Positions 18,093 to 28,564 of a stretch of 64,000 nucleotides of DNA are shown here, in pieces. Source of the DNA: Actinomycetes bacterium (GTDB lineage: Bacteria; Actinomycetota; Actinomycetes; Mycobacteriales; Mycobacteriaceae). The notes under the pieces are model-generated. The model did no database searches. It was not told the origin of the DNA and saw nothing but the letters and a program-made list of their open reading frames with translations. The stretch spans positions 1 through 64,000 of the forward strand of contig JAKOYE010000204.1 of the NCBI GenBank assembly GCA_029780675.1, read 5' to 3'. Numbering within the stretch: the stretch's first letter is position 1; each line of letters starts with the position of its first letter. Made by a program: the position numbers and the translations under genes.

Positions 18093-20249
18093 ATGCCCAT
18101 TGCCCTGACCGACGACCACCGCGAACTGGGCGATGTCGCCCGGTCCTTCCTGACCGCCCAGAAGGCCCGCGGTGCGGCCCGGGACCTGCTCGACGCGGAC
18201 GCCGACTCCAGGCCCCCGTTCTGGGCTGAGCTGGCCGAGCTCGGCTGGCTGGGTCTGCACATCGACGAGCGTCACGGCGGTTCGGGATTCGGCCTGCCGG
18301 AACTCGTCGTCGTCATCGACGAACTCGGCCGTGCGGTGGCACCCGGCCCCTTCGTGCCCACCGTGGTCGTTTCCGCCGTGATCGACGCCGTCGGCAGCGA
18401 CGAGCAAAAGAACCGGTTACTTCCCGGACTGGTGGACGGAACGCGCACGGCGGCAATCGGATTGGATGGCGCGGTCACCCTGTCCGGGACCCGCGCCTCC
18501 GGCGACGCCGGTGTCGTCATCGGCGCGGCTCAGGCCGATCTTTTGCTGCTCGCCGCCGGCGATGACGTCCTGATCGTCGGCCGTACGGCGGACGGGGTCG
18601 AGGTGGACGTCCCGGGAAATCTCGACCGGACCCGGCGTTCCGGCCGGGTGACCCTGTCGGACGCCGCTGTCGAGGTGCTGCCCGGTGCCCGGGACGCGGC
18701 ACTGGCCCGCGCCCGCACCCTGTTCGGGGCGGAGGCCGTCGGGGGCGCCTCGGACTGTGTGGACGCCGCGGTGGAGTACGCGAAGGTGCGCGAACAGTTC
18801 GGCCGCACCATCGCCACGTTCCAGGCGGTCAAACACCACTGCGCCAACATGCTGGTGGCCGCCGAGTCCGCCGTCGCATGCGTCTGGGACGCGGCCAGGG
18901 CGGCCGGTGAGGACGAGCAGCAGTTCCGTCTGATCGCCGCCGCCGCGGCCACGCTGGCCTTCCCGGCGTACGTCCGCAACGCCGAACTCAACATCCAGGT
19001 GCACGGCGGTATCGGATTCACCTGGGAGCATGACGCGCATCTGCATCTGCGTCGGGCACTGACCCTGGCCGCCCTGCTCGGCGGCGACAGGCCCGCCGGG
19101 GACACATTCGCCCTGACCGTCGCCGGGGTCTCCCGGGCCAACACCGTCGACCTGCCCGAGGAGGCCGAAAGCCTCCGCGCCGAGATCCGTGCCGAGGCCC
19201 GGCGGATCGCCGAACTCGACGAGCAGGCCCAACTCGACGAACTGATCGCCACCGGGTACCTGATGCCGCACTGGCCCACGCCGTGGGGCCGGGCCGCCGG
19301 TGCGGTGGAACAGTTGCTGTGCGAGGAGGAGTTCACCGCCGCCGGTATCAAGCGTCCCGACTACGGCATCACCAGCTGGGTGATCCTCACCCTGATCCAG
19401 CACGGAACCGCGTCGCAGATCGAACGATTCGTGGAGAAGGCACTGCGCAAGGATGAGATCTGGTGCCAGCTTTTCTCCGAACCCGCGGCGGGCTCTGACG
19501 CCGCCGCGGTCAAGACCCGGGCCACCCGCACCGACGGCGGCTGGATCGTCAACGGACAGAAGGTCTGGACCAGCGGGGCGCACTACTGCAAGCGCGGCCT
19601 GGCCACGGTGCGGACGGACTTCGACGGCCCCAAGCACGCGGGGATCACCATGGTGATCCTGGATATGACGGCGCCCGGGGTCGAAGTCCGCCCGCTGCGG
19701 CAGATCACCGGCGGCTCGGAGTTCAACGAGGTGTTCTTCAACGACGTGTTCGTCCCCGACGAGGACGTGGTGGGCGAGGTGAACGCGGGGTGGACGGTGG
19801 CCCGCGCCACCCTGGGCAATGAGCGGGTCAGCATCGGCGGTGGCACCGGCGGGATTGCTCCCGCGACGGCGTGGCTGGTCGACCTGGCCAAACGGCACGG
19901 TGACCGGGTGGTGGGAGCCCCGCAGTGGCTGGGCCGGTTCCTGGCCGAGGATCATGCGCTCCGGTTGCTCAACCTGCGCCGGGCGGTGCGCAGCATCGAA
20001 GGCTCCGGCCCGGGCCCGGAGGGCAACATCACCAAACTCAAACTGGCCGAACACTTCCAGGAACAGGGCGCAATCGCGGTGTCGCTGCTCGGACCGGAGA
20101 TGGTGCTCGACGCCGGCGAGGGTGCGCTCGCCGCGCGTGCGGCGATGGGCGCCCGCGGGATGGCGATCGCCGGCGGCACCTCGGAGATCGCCCGTAATCA
20201 GATCGCCGAACGCATCCTCGGGATGCCGCGCGACCCCCTGATCACGTGA
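18093..20249 (+). CDS. fadE22: two-domain acyl-CoA dehydrogenase, FadE22-like
   Basis: Two fused ACAD domains (~718 aa); AGGAGA RBS before ATG 18093. Confidence 0.85.
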   Translation: MPIALTDDHRELGDVARSFLTAQKARGAARDLLDADADSRPPFWAELAELGWLGLHIDERHGGSGFGLPELVVVIDELGRAVAPGPFVPTVVVSAVIDAVGSDEQKNRLLPGLVDGTRTAAIGLDGAVTLSGTRASGDAGVVIGAAQADLLLLAAGDDVLIVGRTADGVEVDVPGNLDRTRRSGRVTLSDAAVEVLPGARDAALARARTLFGAEAVGGASDCVDAAVEYAKVREQFGRTIATFQAVKHHCANMLVAAESAVACVWDAARAAGEDEQQFRLIAAAAATLAFPAYVRNAELNIQVHGGIGFTWEHDAHLHLRRALTLAALLGGDRPAGDTFALTVAGVSRANTVDLPEEAESLRAEIRAEARRIAELDEQAQLDELIATGYLMPHWPTPWGRAAGAVEQLLCEEEFTAAGIKRPDYGITSWVILTLIQHGTASQIERFVEKALRKDEIWCQLFSEPAAGSDAAAVKTRATRTDGGWIVNGQKVWTSGAHYCKRGLATVRTDFDGPKHAGITMVILDMTAPGVEVRPLRQITGGSEFNEVFFNDVFVPDEDVVGEVNAGWTVARATLGNERVSIGGGTGGIAPATAWLVDLAKRHGDRVVGAPQWLGRFLAEDHALRLLNLRRAVRSIEGSGPGPEGNITKLKLAEHFQEQGAIAVSLLGPEMVLDAGEGALAARAAMGARGMAIAGGTSEIARNQIAERILGMPRDPLIT

Positions 20250-20283
20250 GCGGCCGTCACGTCGTCCGCATGGTCCTGCCCAG

Positions 20284-22419
20284 GTGACCGGCCTCCCGCG
20301 CATTCGGTCGTGGAGCGAGGTGGGCCGCCTCGTCATCCTGGTCTTCGCGGCCTTCGCCGCCTTTACGGCGCTGTCCTGGGATTTTCGGACCGTTGGGGGG
20401 CCGTCGTTCTTCTATCCGGCGGCCGGAGTCACGGTATCGGCGATGATTCTCAGCCGCCGCGCCGCCTGGCCCTGGATCGCCGCGGCGGTGGTCGCGGCGG
20501 AGCTCCTGGCCGATGTCCACTACGGCACCCCGGTACGGCTGTCCCTCTATTTCGCCGCCGCCAACGTGGTGGAGTCGGTCGTCGGCGCCGGTATGGTTGT
20601 GGCAGTTTGTGCCGGCCGCCCTGATCTGCGTAGACGTCGGGACTTCGCGGTCTTCGTCGCGGGCGCCTGCCTGGTCGGTCCGGCTTTCGGCGCGCTGATC
20701 GGCGGAACCGCCGCCTGTTTCGCCTACGGGCAATCCTGGCTCGGTGAGGTGGCGGGATGGTGGGCCGGTGACGCACTCAGCATCCTGGTGATCGCGTCGC
20801 CGATCCTGCTCTGGCCCCTGCAGTCTTCGGTGTTGCGGCGGCGGCCCTGGGAGACGGTGGTCGTTCTGATCGCGACTGCTGCCCTCTCCGTCACGGCACT
20901 GCGGACCGGTATCCCGCCCTCGGTGGTGATCCTGCCGGTCCTGGTGTGGGCGGCGTTCCGGCTGGACATGCTGGGCGCCGCGACAGCGGGGGCGCTGGCG
21001 TCCTTCCTGGCGGACATCCTGGACAAGCCGGGGCCGGGGCTGCTGGGCCGGCCCGACGAATCGCCGGAGGTCCAACTGGTTCTCGCCCAAGTCTACGTCG
21101 CGGTGATCGTCGTGGTCGCGATGCTGATCGCGCAGGAGTCGGCCGCCAGGCTGAACGCCGTACGGGAACGCGAGGCGGAACGCCGGGAACGGATCCAGTT
21201 GGAGACGCTGTCGCGGTTGGCCCGTCGGCTGTCGGCCGCGCTGACACCGGAGGACATCAGCAACGCGCTACGTACCCATGTGCTCGACGAGGCCGGCGCC
21301 CGGGCGGTGAACCTCTATCTGGTCAGCCCTCTCGGCGACACTCTGGATCTGATCACCACCACCGGCCACCGGGAGTCGCTGATCGACCGATACGGCAGGG
21401 GAGTCCCGCTGGGTGGTCGTTCGGTGGCCGGTGACGTCGTCCGCGACGGTGCCGCGGTCGACATCCGGACAGCCGCTGCGTACGCCCGGGCCTATCCCGA
21501 ACTGGCGGAGTGGCCGATCAGCGAGGGAGTGCAGACCGTGGTGGGCCGGCCGTTGGTGTGCGGAGCGGACACCTTCGGTGCGATGGTGATGCTCTGGTCG
21601 GACCCGCAACCGCTGGATTCTGCTCAGCGGGCCTATATCTCCGCAGTGGCGACCATGGTGAGCCAGGCACTGGTCCGAGCGCGGGTCTACGTCGACGAAC
21701 GGGAACGGGCCGCGGTGTTGCAGAGCGTGGCGCAACCGCCCGCCCGGGTCGATGCCGTCGGACTGGAGTACCGCGCGCTGTACCGCTCGGCGGATGCGTC
21801 GAACGGACTGGGCGGGGACTGGTACAGCGTGCTCACACTCGACGGCGACCGGACCTATCTGGCGGTGGGCGACGTCCTCGGCCACGGGCTGACCGCCGTT
21901 GAGGACATGGCCCAGTTGCGGATCGCCGGCAACGCCTACGCGTACCTCGGCTTCGGCCCTGCCCAGCTACTCGGCCAGACCGGACGCTACGCCGGCCGGA
22001 TCAGCGGGGCCGAGTTCGCGACGGCGACGGTGGGCGTCTACGACGCCACCACCGGTGTGCTGTCCTACAGTTCGGCGGGCCATCCGCCCCCGCTGCTGCG
22101 GCGGTCCGCGACCGCGGAGGTGATCCGACTGGCCGCCGCCCGCGGTCCGGTCCTCGGGCTGATGGACGACGCCGGATACACCGAGAGCAGCGTGCGGGTA
22201 GAGGACGGCGACGTCCTGGTGATGTACACCGACGGCCTGGTGGAGCACGGCGAGTCCGAGATCCAGTCGGGGATCGAGCATTTCGAACGGGTGATCGCGG
22301 ACTGGCCTCCGGAAGCACTTCTGGACTGCGAGGCACTGGCCGAGGCCGTTGTGCCCACACCGCGCACCGACGACATCTGCCTGGTCATCGTTCGCTTCGG
22401 GACCGGAGCCCAAAACTGA
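20284..22419 (+). CDS. MASE1-GAF-SpoIIE (PP2C-type) serine phosphatase
   Basis: N-terminal multi-TM MASE1-like domain, GAF region, GGDWYSVLTLDGDRTYLAVGDVLGHGLTAVEDM and MYTDGLVE. Confidence 0.88.
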   Translation: MTGLPRIRSWSEVGRLVILVFAAFAAFTALSWDFRTVGGPSFFYPAAGVTVSAMILSRRAAWPWIAAAVVAAELLADVHYGTPVRLSLYFAAANVVESVVGAGMVVAVCAGRPDLRRRRDFAVFVAGACLVGPAFGALIGGTAACFAYGQSWLGEVAGWWAGDALSILVIASPILLWPLQSSVLRRRPWETVVVLIATAALSVTALRTGIPPSVVILPVLVWAAFRLDMLGAATAGALASFLADILDKPGPGLLGRPDESPEVQLVLAQVYVAVIVVVAMLIAQESAARLNAVREREAERRERIQLETLSRLARRLSAALTPEDISNALRTHVLDEAGARAVNLYLVSPLGDTLDLITTTGHRESLIDRYGRGVPLGGRSVAGDVVRDGAAVDIRTAAAYARAYPELAEWPISEGVQTVVGRPLVCGADTFGAMVMLWSDPQPLDSAQRAYISAVATMVSQALVRARVYVDERERAAVLQSVAQPPARVDAVGLEYRALYRSADASNGLGGDWYSVLTLDGDRTYLAVGDVLGHGLTAVEDMAQLRIAGNAYAYLGFGPAQLLGQTGRYAGRISGAEFATATVGVYDATTGVLSYSSAGHPPPLLRRSATAEVIRLAAARGPVLGLMDDAGYTESSVRVEDGDVLVMYTDGLVEHGESEIQSGIEHFERVIADWPPEALLDCEALAEAVVPTPRTDDICLVIVRFGTGAQN

Positions 22420-22434
22420 CGCCGATGTCATAGG

Positions 22435-24624
22435 GTGGCCGACATGGGCCTGACGGGAGGAGGTCCGGGCCGCGCTCCGGCTCCCGCCGGCCAGGCTCCC
22501 GGGTTGTCCTGGCGCGCCGACCGCCTGAGCCGCGTGACCGGACTGTTCGTGCTGCTCTTCGTGGCGTACGGAGCCGGGTTGGTGCTGACCTGGCACTCCT
22601 TCGCCGACTCCGTTGCGCCGGCGTTCTTCCCGGCAGCGGGGGTGACCGTCGCCGCGCTGCTCCTTGCCCGGCGTGCGCTGTGGCCCGTGGTGTTCGCCGC
22701 GATCGCGCTCGCCGAGTTGGTGATCGATCTGTTCTACGGGGAGTCCCTTCCCCGGATCCTCGGCTACGTGCTGGCCAACTGTTTGGTTCCTGCCGTCGGC
22801 GCTTCCGCGGTTCTGCGGTGGTGCGGCGGTCGGCCGGATCTGCGGCGCCGGCGTGATCTCACGGCTTTCCTCATCGGGGCGTGTCTGGCCGGTCCGTTGG
22901 TCGGCGGATTGCTCGGCGGTTGGGCCACCACACGTGACGGCGGCCCGACCTGGTTGGCCAACTCGCTGTATTGGGCCGCCGGTGACGCCATTGGGGTGCT
23001 GGTGATCGCCACACCGATTCTGTTGTGGCCCCAACAGTGGCGCGTCATCGTGGACCGGCGACTGGAGACCGCGGCGGTTCTGGTCCTCACCGCTGCGCTG
23101 TCGCTGGCCGCCTTCTCCGTCGCGGCCGCGCCGGCGATGCTGATACTGCCGGTGCTGGCCTGGGCGGCGTTCCGTCTCGACATGATCGGCGCGGCGCTGG
23201 CCGGGGTGGTGATCGCCGTACCGGCCAATCTCATGACCCGCGCCGGCCGCGGCATGTTCGTCGGAGTCGATTTCTCGGCCCCGACCAGACTGGCGCTCAC
23301 CCAGGTGTTTCTCGCGGTGATCCTCGTGGTCGCGCTACTGATCGCGCAGGAGGTCGCCGGTCGCACCACAGCGGTGCGGGCCCACCAGTCCGAGCGACGC
23401 GAACGACTGCGACTGGAGGGGCTTTCCGCCCTGGCCCAGCGGCTGTCGGCGGCCCTGACCCCGCACGACGTCGGCCGGGCGGTGGTCGACCAGGTGTTGA
23501 CCGAGGCTGGTGCTGCGGCGGTGAACATCGGGCTGCTCAGTAATGACGGGCAGACCCTGGAGTGGGTCGTCATGGAGGGTCACCCTTCGGCTGTGGTGGA
23601 CGAATACGCCGGTGGGGTCGCCCTCGCCGTGCGCACGGTCGCCACCGACGCTGCTCGAACCGGCCGCACCGTCGTGGTCAGCAGCGCCGTCGAGTACGCG
23701 GATTTCTATCCGGAGAAGGTGCGCTGGGTCCAGATCAGCGGTGCCGAATCGGTGGTCGGCTGGCCGCTGACCGACCACGGGGCGCCGATCGGTGCCCTGT
23801 TGCTGGTGTGGCGGGAGCTGCAACCGCTGGATGCCGCGCAGTTGGCGTACGGTTCGGCGGTTGCGGCCATGGTCAGTCAGGCGATGGTCCGGGCGCGGGT
23901 CTACGCCGACGAGGATGCCCGGGCGACCGTGCTTCAGGCGGCGGTGCTGCCCGACACACCCGCCGAGGTGCCGGGTCTGGAACTGTGCGTCGCCTACCAA
24001 CCGGCCGACGTCTTCGAGGGTCTCGGTGGGGATTGGTACGACTCCCTACTGCTGCCCGGCGGGCGTATCTATCTGGCGGTCGGCGACGTCGTCGGGCACG
24101 GTCTGCCGGCCGTCGAGGATATGGCGCAGTTGCGTTCGGCCGGAAGGGCTTTGGCGAACCGGGGTCTGTCGCCGGGCCGGGTCCTCGCCGGGCTCAACGG
24201 TTTCACCCGGCATGCCAGCCAGGGCAAGTTCGCCACCATGGTGGTCGCGATGATCGAGCCGGACGGGGACACGCTGACGTACGCGACGGCCGGGCACCCG
24301 CCGCCGCTGTTGCGCCGGGCCCGCACGGGTGAAGTGGTGCGTCTGGACGCGGAATCGGGACCGGTGCTCGGCCCGGTTCCGGGTGCCGAGTTTCCCGATG
24401 TGAGTGTCCGGGTGGAACGTGGCGACACTCTGCTGATGTACACCGACGGATTGGTCGAACGGCGCGGTCTCGATATCGACGAGGGCATTGCCCGCGTCGT
24501 GCGGACGGTCGCCGACTGGGGATCGGACTCCCGGTTGGACGACCTGTGTGGACGACTTCCGGAAGTTCTGGCCCCGAGACCGCGGGCCGACGACGTCTGT
24601 CTGTTGGCCGCTCGTTTCGGCTAA
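22435..24624 (+). CDS. MASE1-GAF-SpoIIE (PP2C-type) serine phosphatase, tandem paralogue
   Basis: Same architecture; GGDWYDSLLLPGGRIYLAVGDVVGHGLPAVEDM, MYTDGLVER. Confidence 0.88.
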   Translation: MADMGLTGGGPGRAPAPAGQAPGLSWRADRLSRVTGLFVLLFVAYGAGLVLTWHSFADSVAPAFFPAAGVTVAALLLARRALWPVVFAAIALAELVIDLFYGESLPRILGYVLANCLVPAVGASAVLRWCGGRPDLRRRRDLTAFLIGACLAGPLVGGLLGGWATTRDGGPTWLANSLYWAAGDAIGVLVIATPILLWPQQWRVIVDRRLETAAVLVLTAALSLAAFSVAAAPAMLILPVLAWAAFRLDMIGAALAGVVIAVPANLMTRAGRGMFVGVDFSAPTRLALTQVFLAVILVVALLIAQEVAGRTTAVRAHQSERRERLRLEGLSALAQRLSAALTPHDVGRAVVDQVLTEAGAAAVNIGLLSNDGQTLEWVVMEGHPSAVVDEYAGGVALAVRTVATDAARTGRTVVVSSAVEYADFYPEKVRWVQISGAESVVGWPLTDHGAPIGALLLVWRELQPLDAAQLAYGSAVAAMVSQAMVRARVYADEDARATVLQAAVLPDTPAEVPGLELCVAYQPADVFEGLGGDWYDSLLLPGGRIYLAVGDVVGHGLPAVEDMAQLRSAGRALANRGLSPGRVLAGLNGFTRHASQGKFATMVVAMIEPDGDTLTYATAGHPPPLLRRARTGEVVRLDAESGPVLGPVPGAEFPDVSVRVERGDTLLMYTDGLVERRGLDIDEGIARVVRTVADWGSDSRLDDLCGRLPEVLAPRPRADDVCLLAARFG

Positions 24625-25028
24625 GCGCCCAGCAGGTTGGTTCCCGGCAGGCCGGCCCGCGCCGCACGGAGAGCGGCCGGATCCACCGTCCCCTCGCGCA
24701 GTATCGTCGCGCCGGTTCGTGACCACCCGGCCAGTACCGAGGCCGCCGGTGCGCCCGTGTACACCACGACGGCTGCGGTGGATCCCACCGGGATGGCCGC
24801 GGCGACGAGGTCGAGGTCGGCCTGACCGAGCAGTCGGGAGTCCAGTGCGTCGAGTGCGCGCAGGGAGTGATTGACGCGGCTTGCCGGAACGGTGCTGGCC
24901 ACGCCATGGATGGAGTGGATGAACTCGATGTCGATCACGTCGAGTTCGCTCCCGATGACCGGAACCTGTGCCGGGTCGGAGAAGCCGATGACGACGTAGC
25001 CGATCGCACTCGGAATTTCATCGGTCAT
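24621..25028 (-). CDS. hypothetical protein coupled to hypB (possibly DUF1269/DUF6325-like)
   Basis: MTDEIPSAIGYVVIGFSDPAQ...; ATGA overlap with hypB stop. Confidence 0.7.
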   Translation of the reverse strand: MTDEIPSAIGYVVIGFSDPAQVPVIGSELDVIDIEFIHSIHGVASTVPASRVNHSLRALDALDSRLLGQADLDLVAAAIPVGSTAAVVVYTGAPAASVLAGWSRTGATILREGTVDPAALRAARAGLPGTNLLGA

Positions 25029-25798
25029 GTCGTGGACGTCCTTTCCTGTGAGGTGGTGAACCGGCGCAGCCAGTCGAACCACATGTCCATACCGGCACCG
25101 GTGCGGGCGCTCACCGGCAGCACGGTGGCCGTCGGGTTGACCTCCCGGATCCTGGCGAGGTAGGTCTCGACGTCGGCGTCGAGATGCGGGATCAGATCGA
25201 TCTTGTTGAGCAGGACCACATCCACCGCCCGGAACATCACCGGATACTTCAGCGGCTTGTCCTCGCCCTCGGTCACCGAGTAGACCATGGCCTTGGCGTG
25301 CTCTCCGACGTCGAACTCGGCCGGGCACACCAGGTTGCCGACGTTCTCGATGACCACCAGGTCCAGAGGGCCGAGGTCCAGGCCGGCCAGGGCCCTGCTG
25401 ACCATCGGAGCGTCCAGATGGCATTCACCGCCGAACCCGTTGCTGGTGTTCAGCAGCGAGATCTGCGCGCCCCGGCCGCCCAGTCGGGCCGCGTCGATGT
25501 CGGTGGCGATATCGCCCTCGATGATGCCGATCGCCATCTCGGCTGCCAGGGCGTCGAGCGTGGCGGCCAGGACGGTGGTCTTACCCGACCCCGGCGAGCT
25601 CATCAGGTTCAGGGCCCGGACCCCGTTCTCCTCGAACGCCTTCCGGTTGACCGCCGCGCGGCTGTCGTTTTCGGAGAAGATCGCCTCGAGAATCTCGATG
25701 CGCTCGCCGCCGGTCGCGTACCCGCTGTGGTCGCCGTGCTCGTGGTCGTGGTCGTGGCTGTGCTCAGTGCCGTCCTCGTGACGGTGGAATCGCCCCAA
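25025..25798 (-). CDS. hypB: hydrogenase nickel incorporation GTPase HypB
   Basis: His-rich N-terminus (HEDGTEHSHDHDHEHGDH), P-loop SSPGSGKTT, GGECHLDAPMV. Confidence 0.95.
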   Translation of the reverse strand: MGRFHRHEDGTEHSHDHDHEHGDHSGYATGGERIEILEAIFSENDSRAAVNRKAFEENGVRALNLMSSPGSGKTTVLAATLDALAAEMAIGIIEGDIATDIDAARLGGRGAQISLLNTSNGFGGECHLDAPMVSRALAGLDLGPLDLVVIENVGNLVCPAEFDVGEHAKAMVYSVTEGEDKPLKYPVMFRAVDVVLLNKIDLIPHLDADVETYLARIREVNPTATVLPVSARTGAGMDMWFDWLRRFTTSQERTSTT

Positions 25799-25827
25799 CG
25801 TTTCGCCCTTTCGCTAGCTGGTGTCGA

Positions 25828-26163
25828 CTAGGCGACATCGACGGAGGTGACCAGGAACTCCTCGCCGCTCACCACCGACACATCCGTACTGGAACATCGC
25901 GGACACGCCACCGACCACCGGGAGGTGATCTCGGACAGTTGTTCGCAACGATGGCAGCGCACCTCGGCCGCGACCAGTTCCAGTTCCAGTTCGGCCTCCG
26001 GCATGTCCTCATGATCGCGGACCAGACTCCAGCAGAATGTCAGCGAGTCCGGGACCACCTGCCGCAGCGCGCCGACGCGCACCCGGACCACCTCGACCCG
26101 TCGTCCGGCGGCGTGCGTTTTGACCACGCCGGCGATCGCCCGGCACAGCGACAACTCGTGCAT
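25828..26163 (-). CDS. hypA: hydrogenase maturation nickel metallochaperone HypA
   Basis: MHELSLCRAI start; two CxxC zinc motifs (CHRC, CPRC). Confidence 0.95.
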   Translation of the reverse strand: MHELSLCRAIAGVVKTHAAGRRVEVVRVRVGALRQVVPDSLTFCWSLVRDHEDMPEAELELELVAAEVRCHRCEQLSEITSRWSVACPRCSSTDVSVVSGEEFLVTSVDVA

Positions 26164-26212
26164 CGATTCCGCACCCTACTTCTTGGGGCCCCCGGCGACT
26201 ACCGTGATCGAC

Positions 26213-28564
26213 GTGACCGTCCGGGTTCGCCTCGACATCACCGGCGTCGTGCAGGGGGTGGGTTTCCGTCCGGCCGTTGCCCGGATCGCCGCCGAGTACG
26301 GACTCGCCGGGTGGGTATGCAACGACGCCGGTGCGGTGCACTGCGAGTGGGAAGGCGCCCCGGGCGACATCGACGCGGCGGTGGTCGCCCTGCGGGATCA
26401 CCCGCCGCCGATGGCGCGCATCGACACCCTCGACCGCACGGCGGTGGCGCCGGTGGGGGAGCAGGGATTCGCGATCATCGCCAGTCGGTCGCAGGACACC
26501 GAACGGACCCTGGTACCTCCGGATATCGCGGTGTGCGCCGAGTGCCTGGCCGAGATGCGCGATCCCGCCGACCGCCGGCACGGCCACCCGTTCATCACCT
26601 GCACCAACTGCGGGCCGCGCTACACGGTCATCACCGATCTGCCCTACGACCGCCCGGCCACCACCATGGCCGGATTCCCGATGTGCAGCGCCTGCGCAGC
26701 GGAGTACCACGACCCCGCCGACCGCCGATTCCATGCGCAGACCATCGCCTGCGCGGACTGCGGGCCGCGGCTCTCCTGGGATCCCGGTGGTTCGGCCGGT
26801 GGGGCTGGGAGCCCCATCCCGACTGATCTCGGCGCGCGCGACCCCATCGCGCCCAGTCCTATCGAGAAGGCGGCCGCCGCCCTCCGGGATGGGAAGATCG
26901 TCGCGGTCAAGGGCGTCGGCGGCTACCACCTCGCCTGCCGCGCGGACGACGACGCCGTGGTGTCCCGGCTGCGCGCGCGAAAGACCCGTCCCGCCAAGCC
27001 GTTCGCGGTGATGGTCGCCGATGTGGCCGCCGCACGCGACATCGCCGAGATCGACGACGCGGCGGCCGCCGCCCTGGCCGGCCCGGCGGCCCCCATCGTC
27101 CTGGTGCCGGCCCGGCCGGGGGCGGTCGGCGATGCGGTCGCACCCGGACTCGCCGACCTCGGCGTGATGCTGGCCTATTCACCGGTGCACCATCTGCTCT
27201 TCGACGCGCTCGGCCGGTTGCCGTTGGTGATGACTTCGGCAAACCATGGCGGCTCGCCGATCGTGTTCCGCGACGCGGATCTGGGGTGGATCGACGGGCT
27301 GGCCGACGCGGTGCTCGGCCATGACCGTCCGATCCATGTGCCCTGCGAGGACTCGGTGATCATGGTGGACGACCGCGGGCGGCACACGCCGCTGCGCCGG
27401 TCTCGCGGTTACGCACCGCTGCCGGTGCGGGTGCCGGCGGCAGGCACGACGACACCGGTCATCCTGGCCACGGGCGGTGATCTGAAGACCACGTTCTGCC
27501 TGATGGGCCGAACCGGTGACGGGACGGGCCACGCGCACCTGTCATCGCATCTCGGTGACATGTCCGACCCGCGTACCCAGGAGTGCTTCACCGCTGCGTT
27601 GGATCACCTGGCCTTCATGACCGACCGACGTCCCGCCGTTATCGCCTGTGACCAGCACCCCGGTTACGCGACCACCCGGTGGGCTCAGCGCCACGCCGAC
27701 GGTCGGTCCGTCATCGCCGTCCAGCACCATCACGCCCACGCGGTGTCGCTGCTGGCCGAGTGCGGTCGGCTGGGCACCCCGATGCTGGCGGTGGCTTACG
27801 ACGGCACCGGCTACGGCACCGACGGCACCATCTGGGGCGGGGAACTGCTGGTGGTGGACGATCCGGCGACGTTCAGCCGTGTCGGACACCTCACCCCGTT
27901 CGCTCTTCCGGGCGGTGACGGTGCGACCCGCCAGCCCGCCCGCATCGCCCTGGACCTGCTGTATCGCGCCGGCATCGCCTGGGAGCCCGACCTGCCATCG
28001 GTCGCGGCGGTCGGCCCGGACGGCCTGCATGTGCTGGCGCAGCAGATTCCGCGGGGCCTCCGCTGCGTCCCGACCACCAGCATGGGCCGGCTGTTCGACG
28101 CGGTCGCCAGCCTGCTCGGCGTCTGCCAGCAGGTGAGTTACGAAGGCCAGGCTGCCGTCGAACTCGAGCACCTCGCCCGCCGCGGCATCCCGGTCGACCT
28201 GGAGTTCGCGGTCTCGGGTGGGGTGATGGACCCGGCTCCGGTGATCACGGGCATCGCCGCGGGTCTGCGGGCCGGCGCCGATCCGGCCGACCTTGCCGCC
28301 GGCTTCCACCAGGCGGTGATTCGGGCCACCGCCACCGCGGCCGGCCGCACCGCCCACTCGGCGGGGGTCGGCGTGATCGGACTGACCGGCGGCGTGTTCG
28401 CCAATCGCCTACTGCTGCAGGGCCTTCGACGGAGTCTGGTCAACAGCGGCTATGAGGTGCTGACCCACCGTATCGTTCCTTGTAACGACGGCGGTCTGGC
28501 GCTCGGTCAGGCGACCGTCGCGGCCGCGTTGCTGGCACAGGAAAGGACAAGCTCATGTGCCTAG
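26213..28564 (+). CDS. hypF: carbamoyltransferase HypF
   Basis: Acylphosphatase motif VQGVGFRPAV, double zinc finger CAEC...CTNC...CSAC...CADC, YrdC-like and Kae1-like domains. Confidence 0.95.
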   Translation: MTVRVRLDITGVVQGVGFRPAVARIAAEYGLAGWVCNDAGAVHCEWEGAPGDIDAAVVALRDHPPPMARIDTLDRTAVAPVGEQGFAIIASRSQDTERTLVPPDIAVCAECLAEMRDPADRRHGHPFITCTNCGPRYTVITDLPYDRPATTMAGFPMCSACAAEYHDPADRRFHAQTIACADCGPRLSWDPGGSAGGAGSPIPTDLGARDPIAPSPIEKAAAALRDGKIVAVKGVGGYHLACRADDDAVVSRLRARKTRPAKPFAVMVADVAAARDIAEIDDAAAAALAGPAAPIVLVPARPGAVGDAVAPGLADLGVMLAYSPVHHLLFDALGRLPLVMTSANHGGSPIVFRDADLGWIDGLADAVLGHDRPIHVPCEDSVIMVDDRGRHTPLRRSRGYAPLPVRVPAAGTTTPVILATGGDLKTTFCLMGRTGDGTGHAHLSSHLGDMSDPRTQECFTAALDHLAFMTDRRPAVIACDQHPGYATTRWAQRHADGRSVIAVQHHHAHAVSLLAECGRLGTPMLAVAYDGTGYGTDGTIWGGELLVVDDPATFSRVGHLTPFALPGGDGATRQPARIALDLLYRAGIAWEPDLPSVAAVGPDGLHVLAQQIPRGLRCVPTTSMGRLFDAVASLLGVCQQVSYEGQAAVELEHLARRGIPVDLEFAVSGGVMDPAPVITGIAAGLRAGADPADLAAGFHQAVIRATATAAGRTAHSAGVGVIGLTGGVFANRLLLQGLRRSLVNSGYEVLTHRIVPCNDGGLALGQATVAAALLAQERTSSCA

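Noticed and set aside
18417-20336. 639-aa minus-strand ORF opposite fadE22
   Set aside because: Antisense shadow; no recognisable domain and Gly/Asp/His-rich composition.
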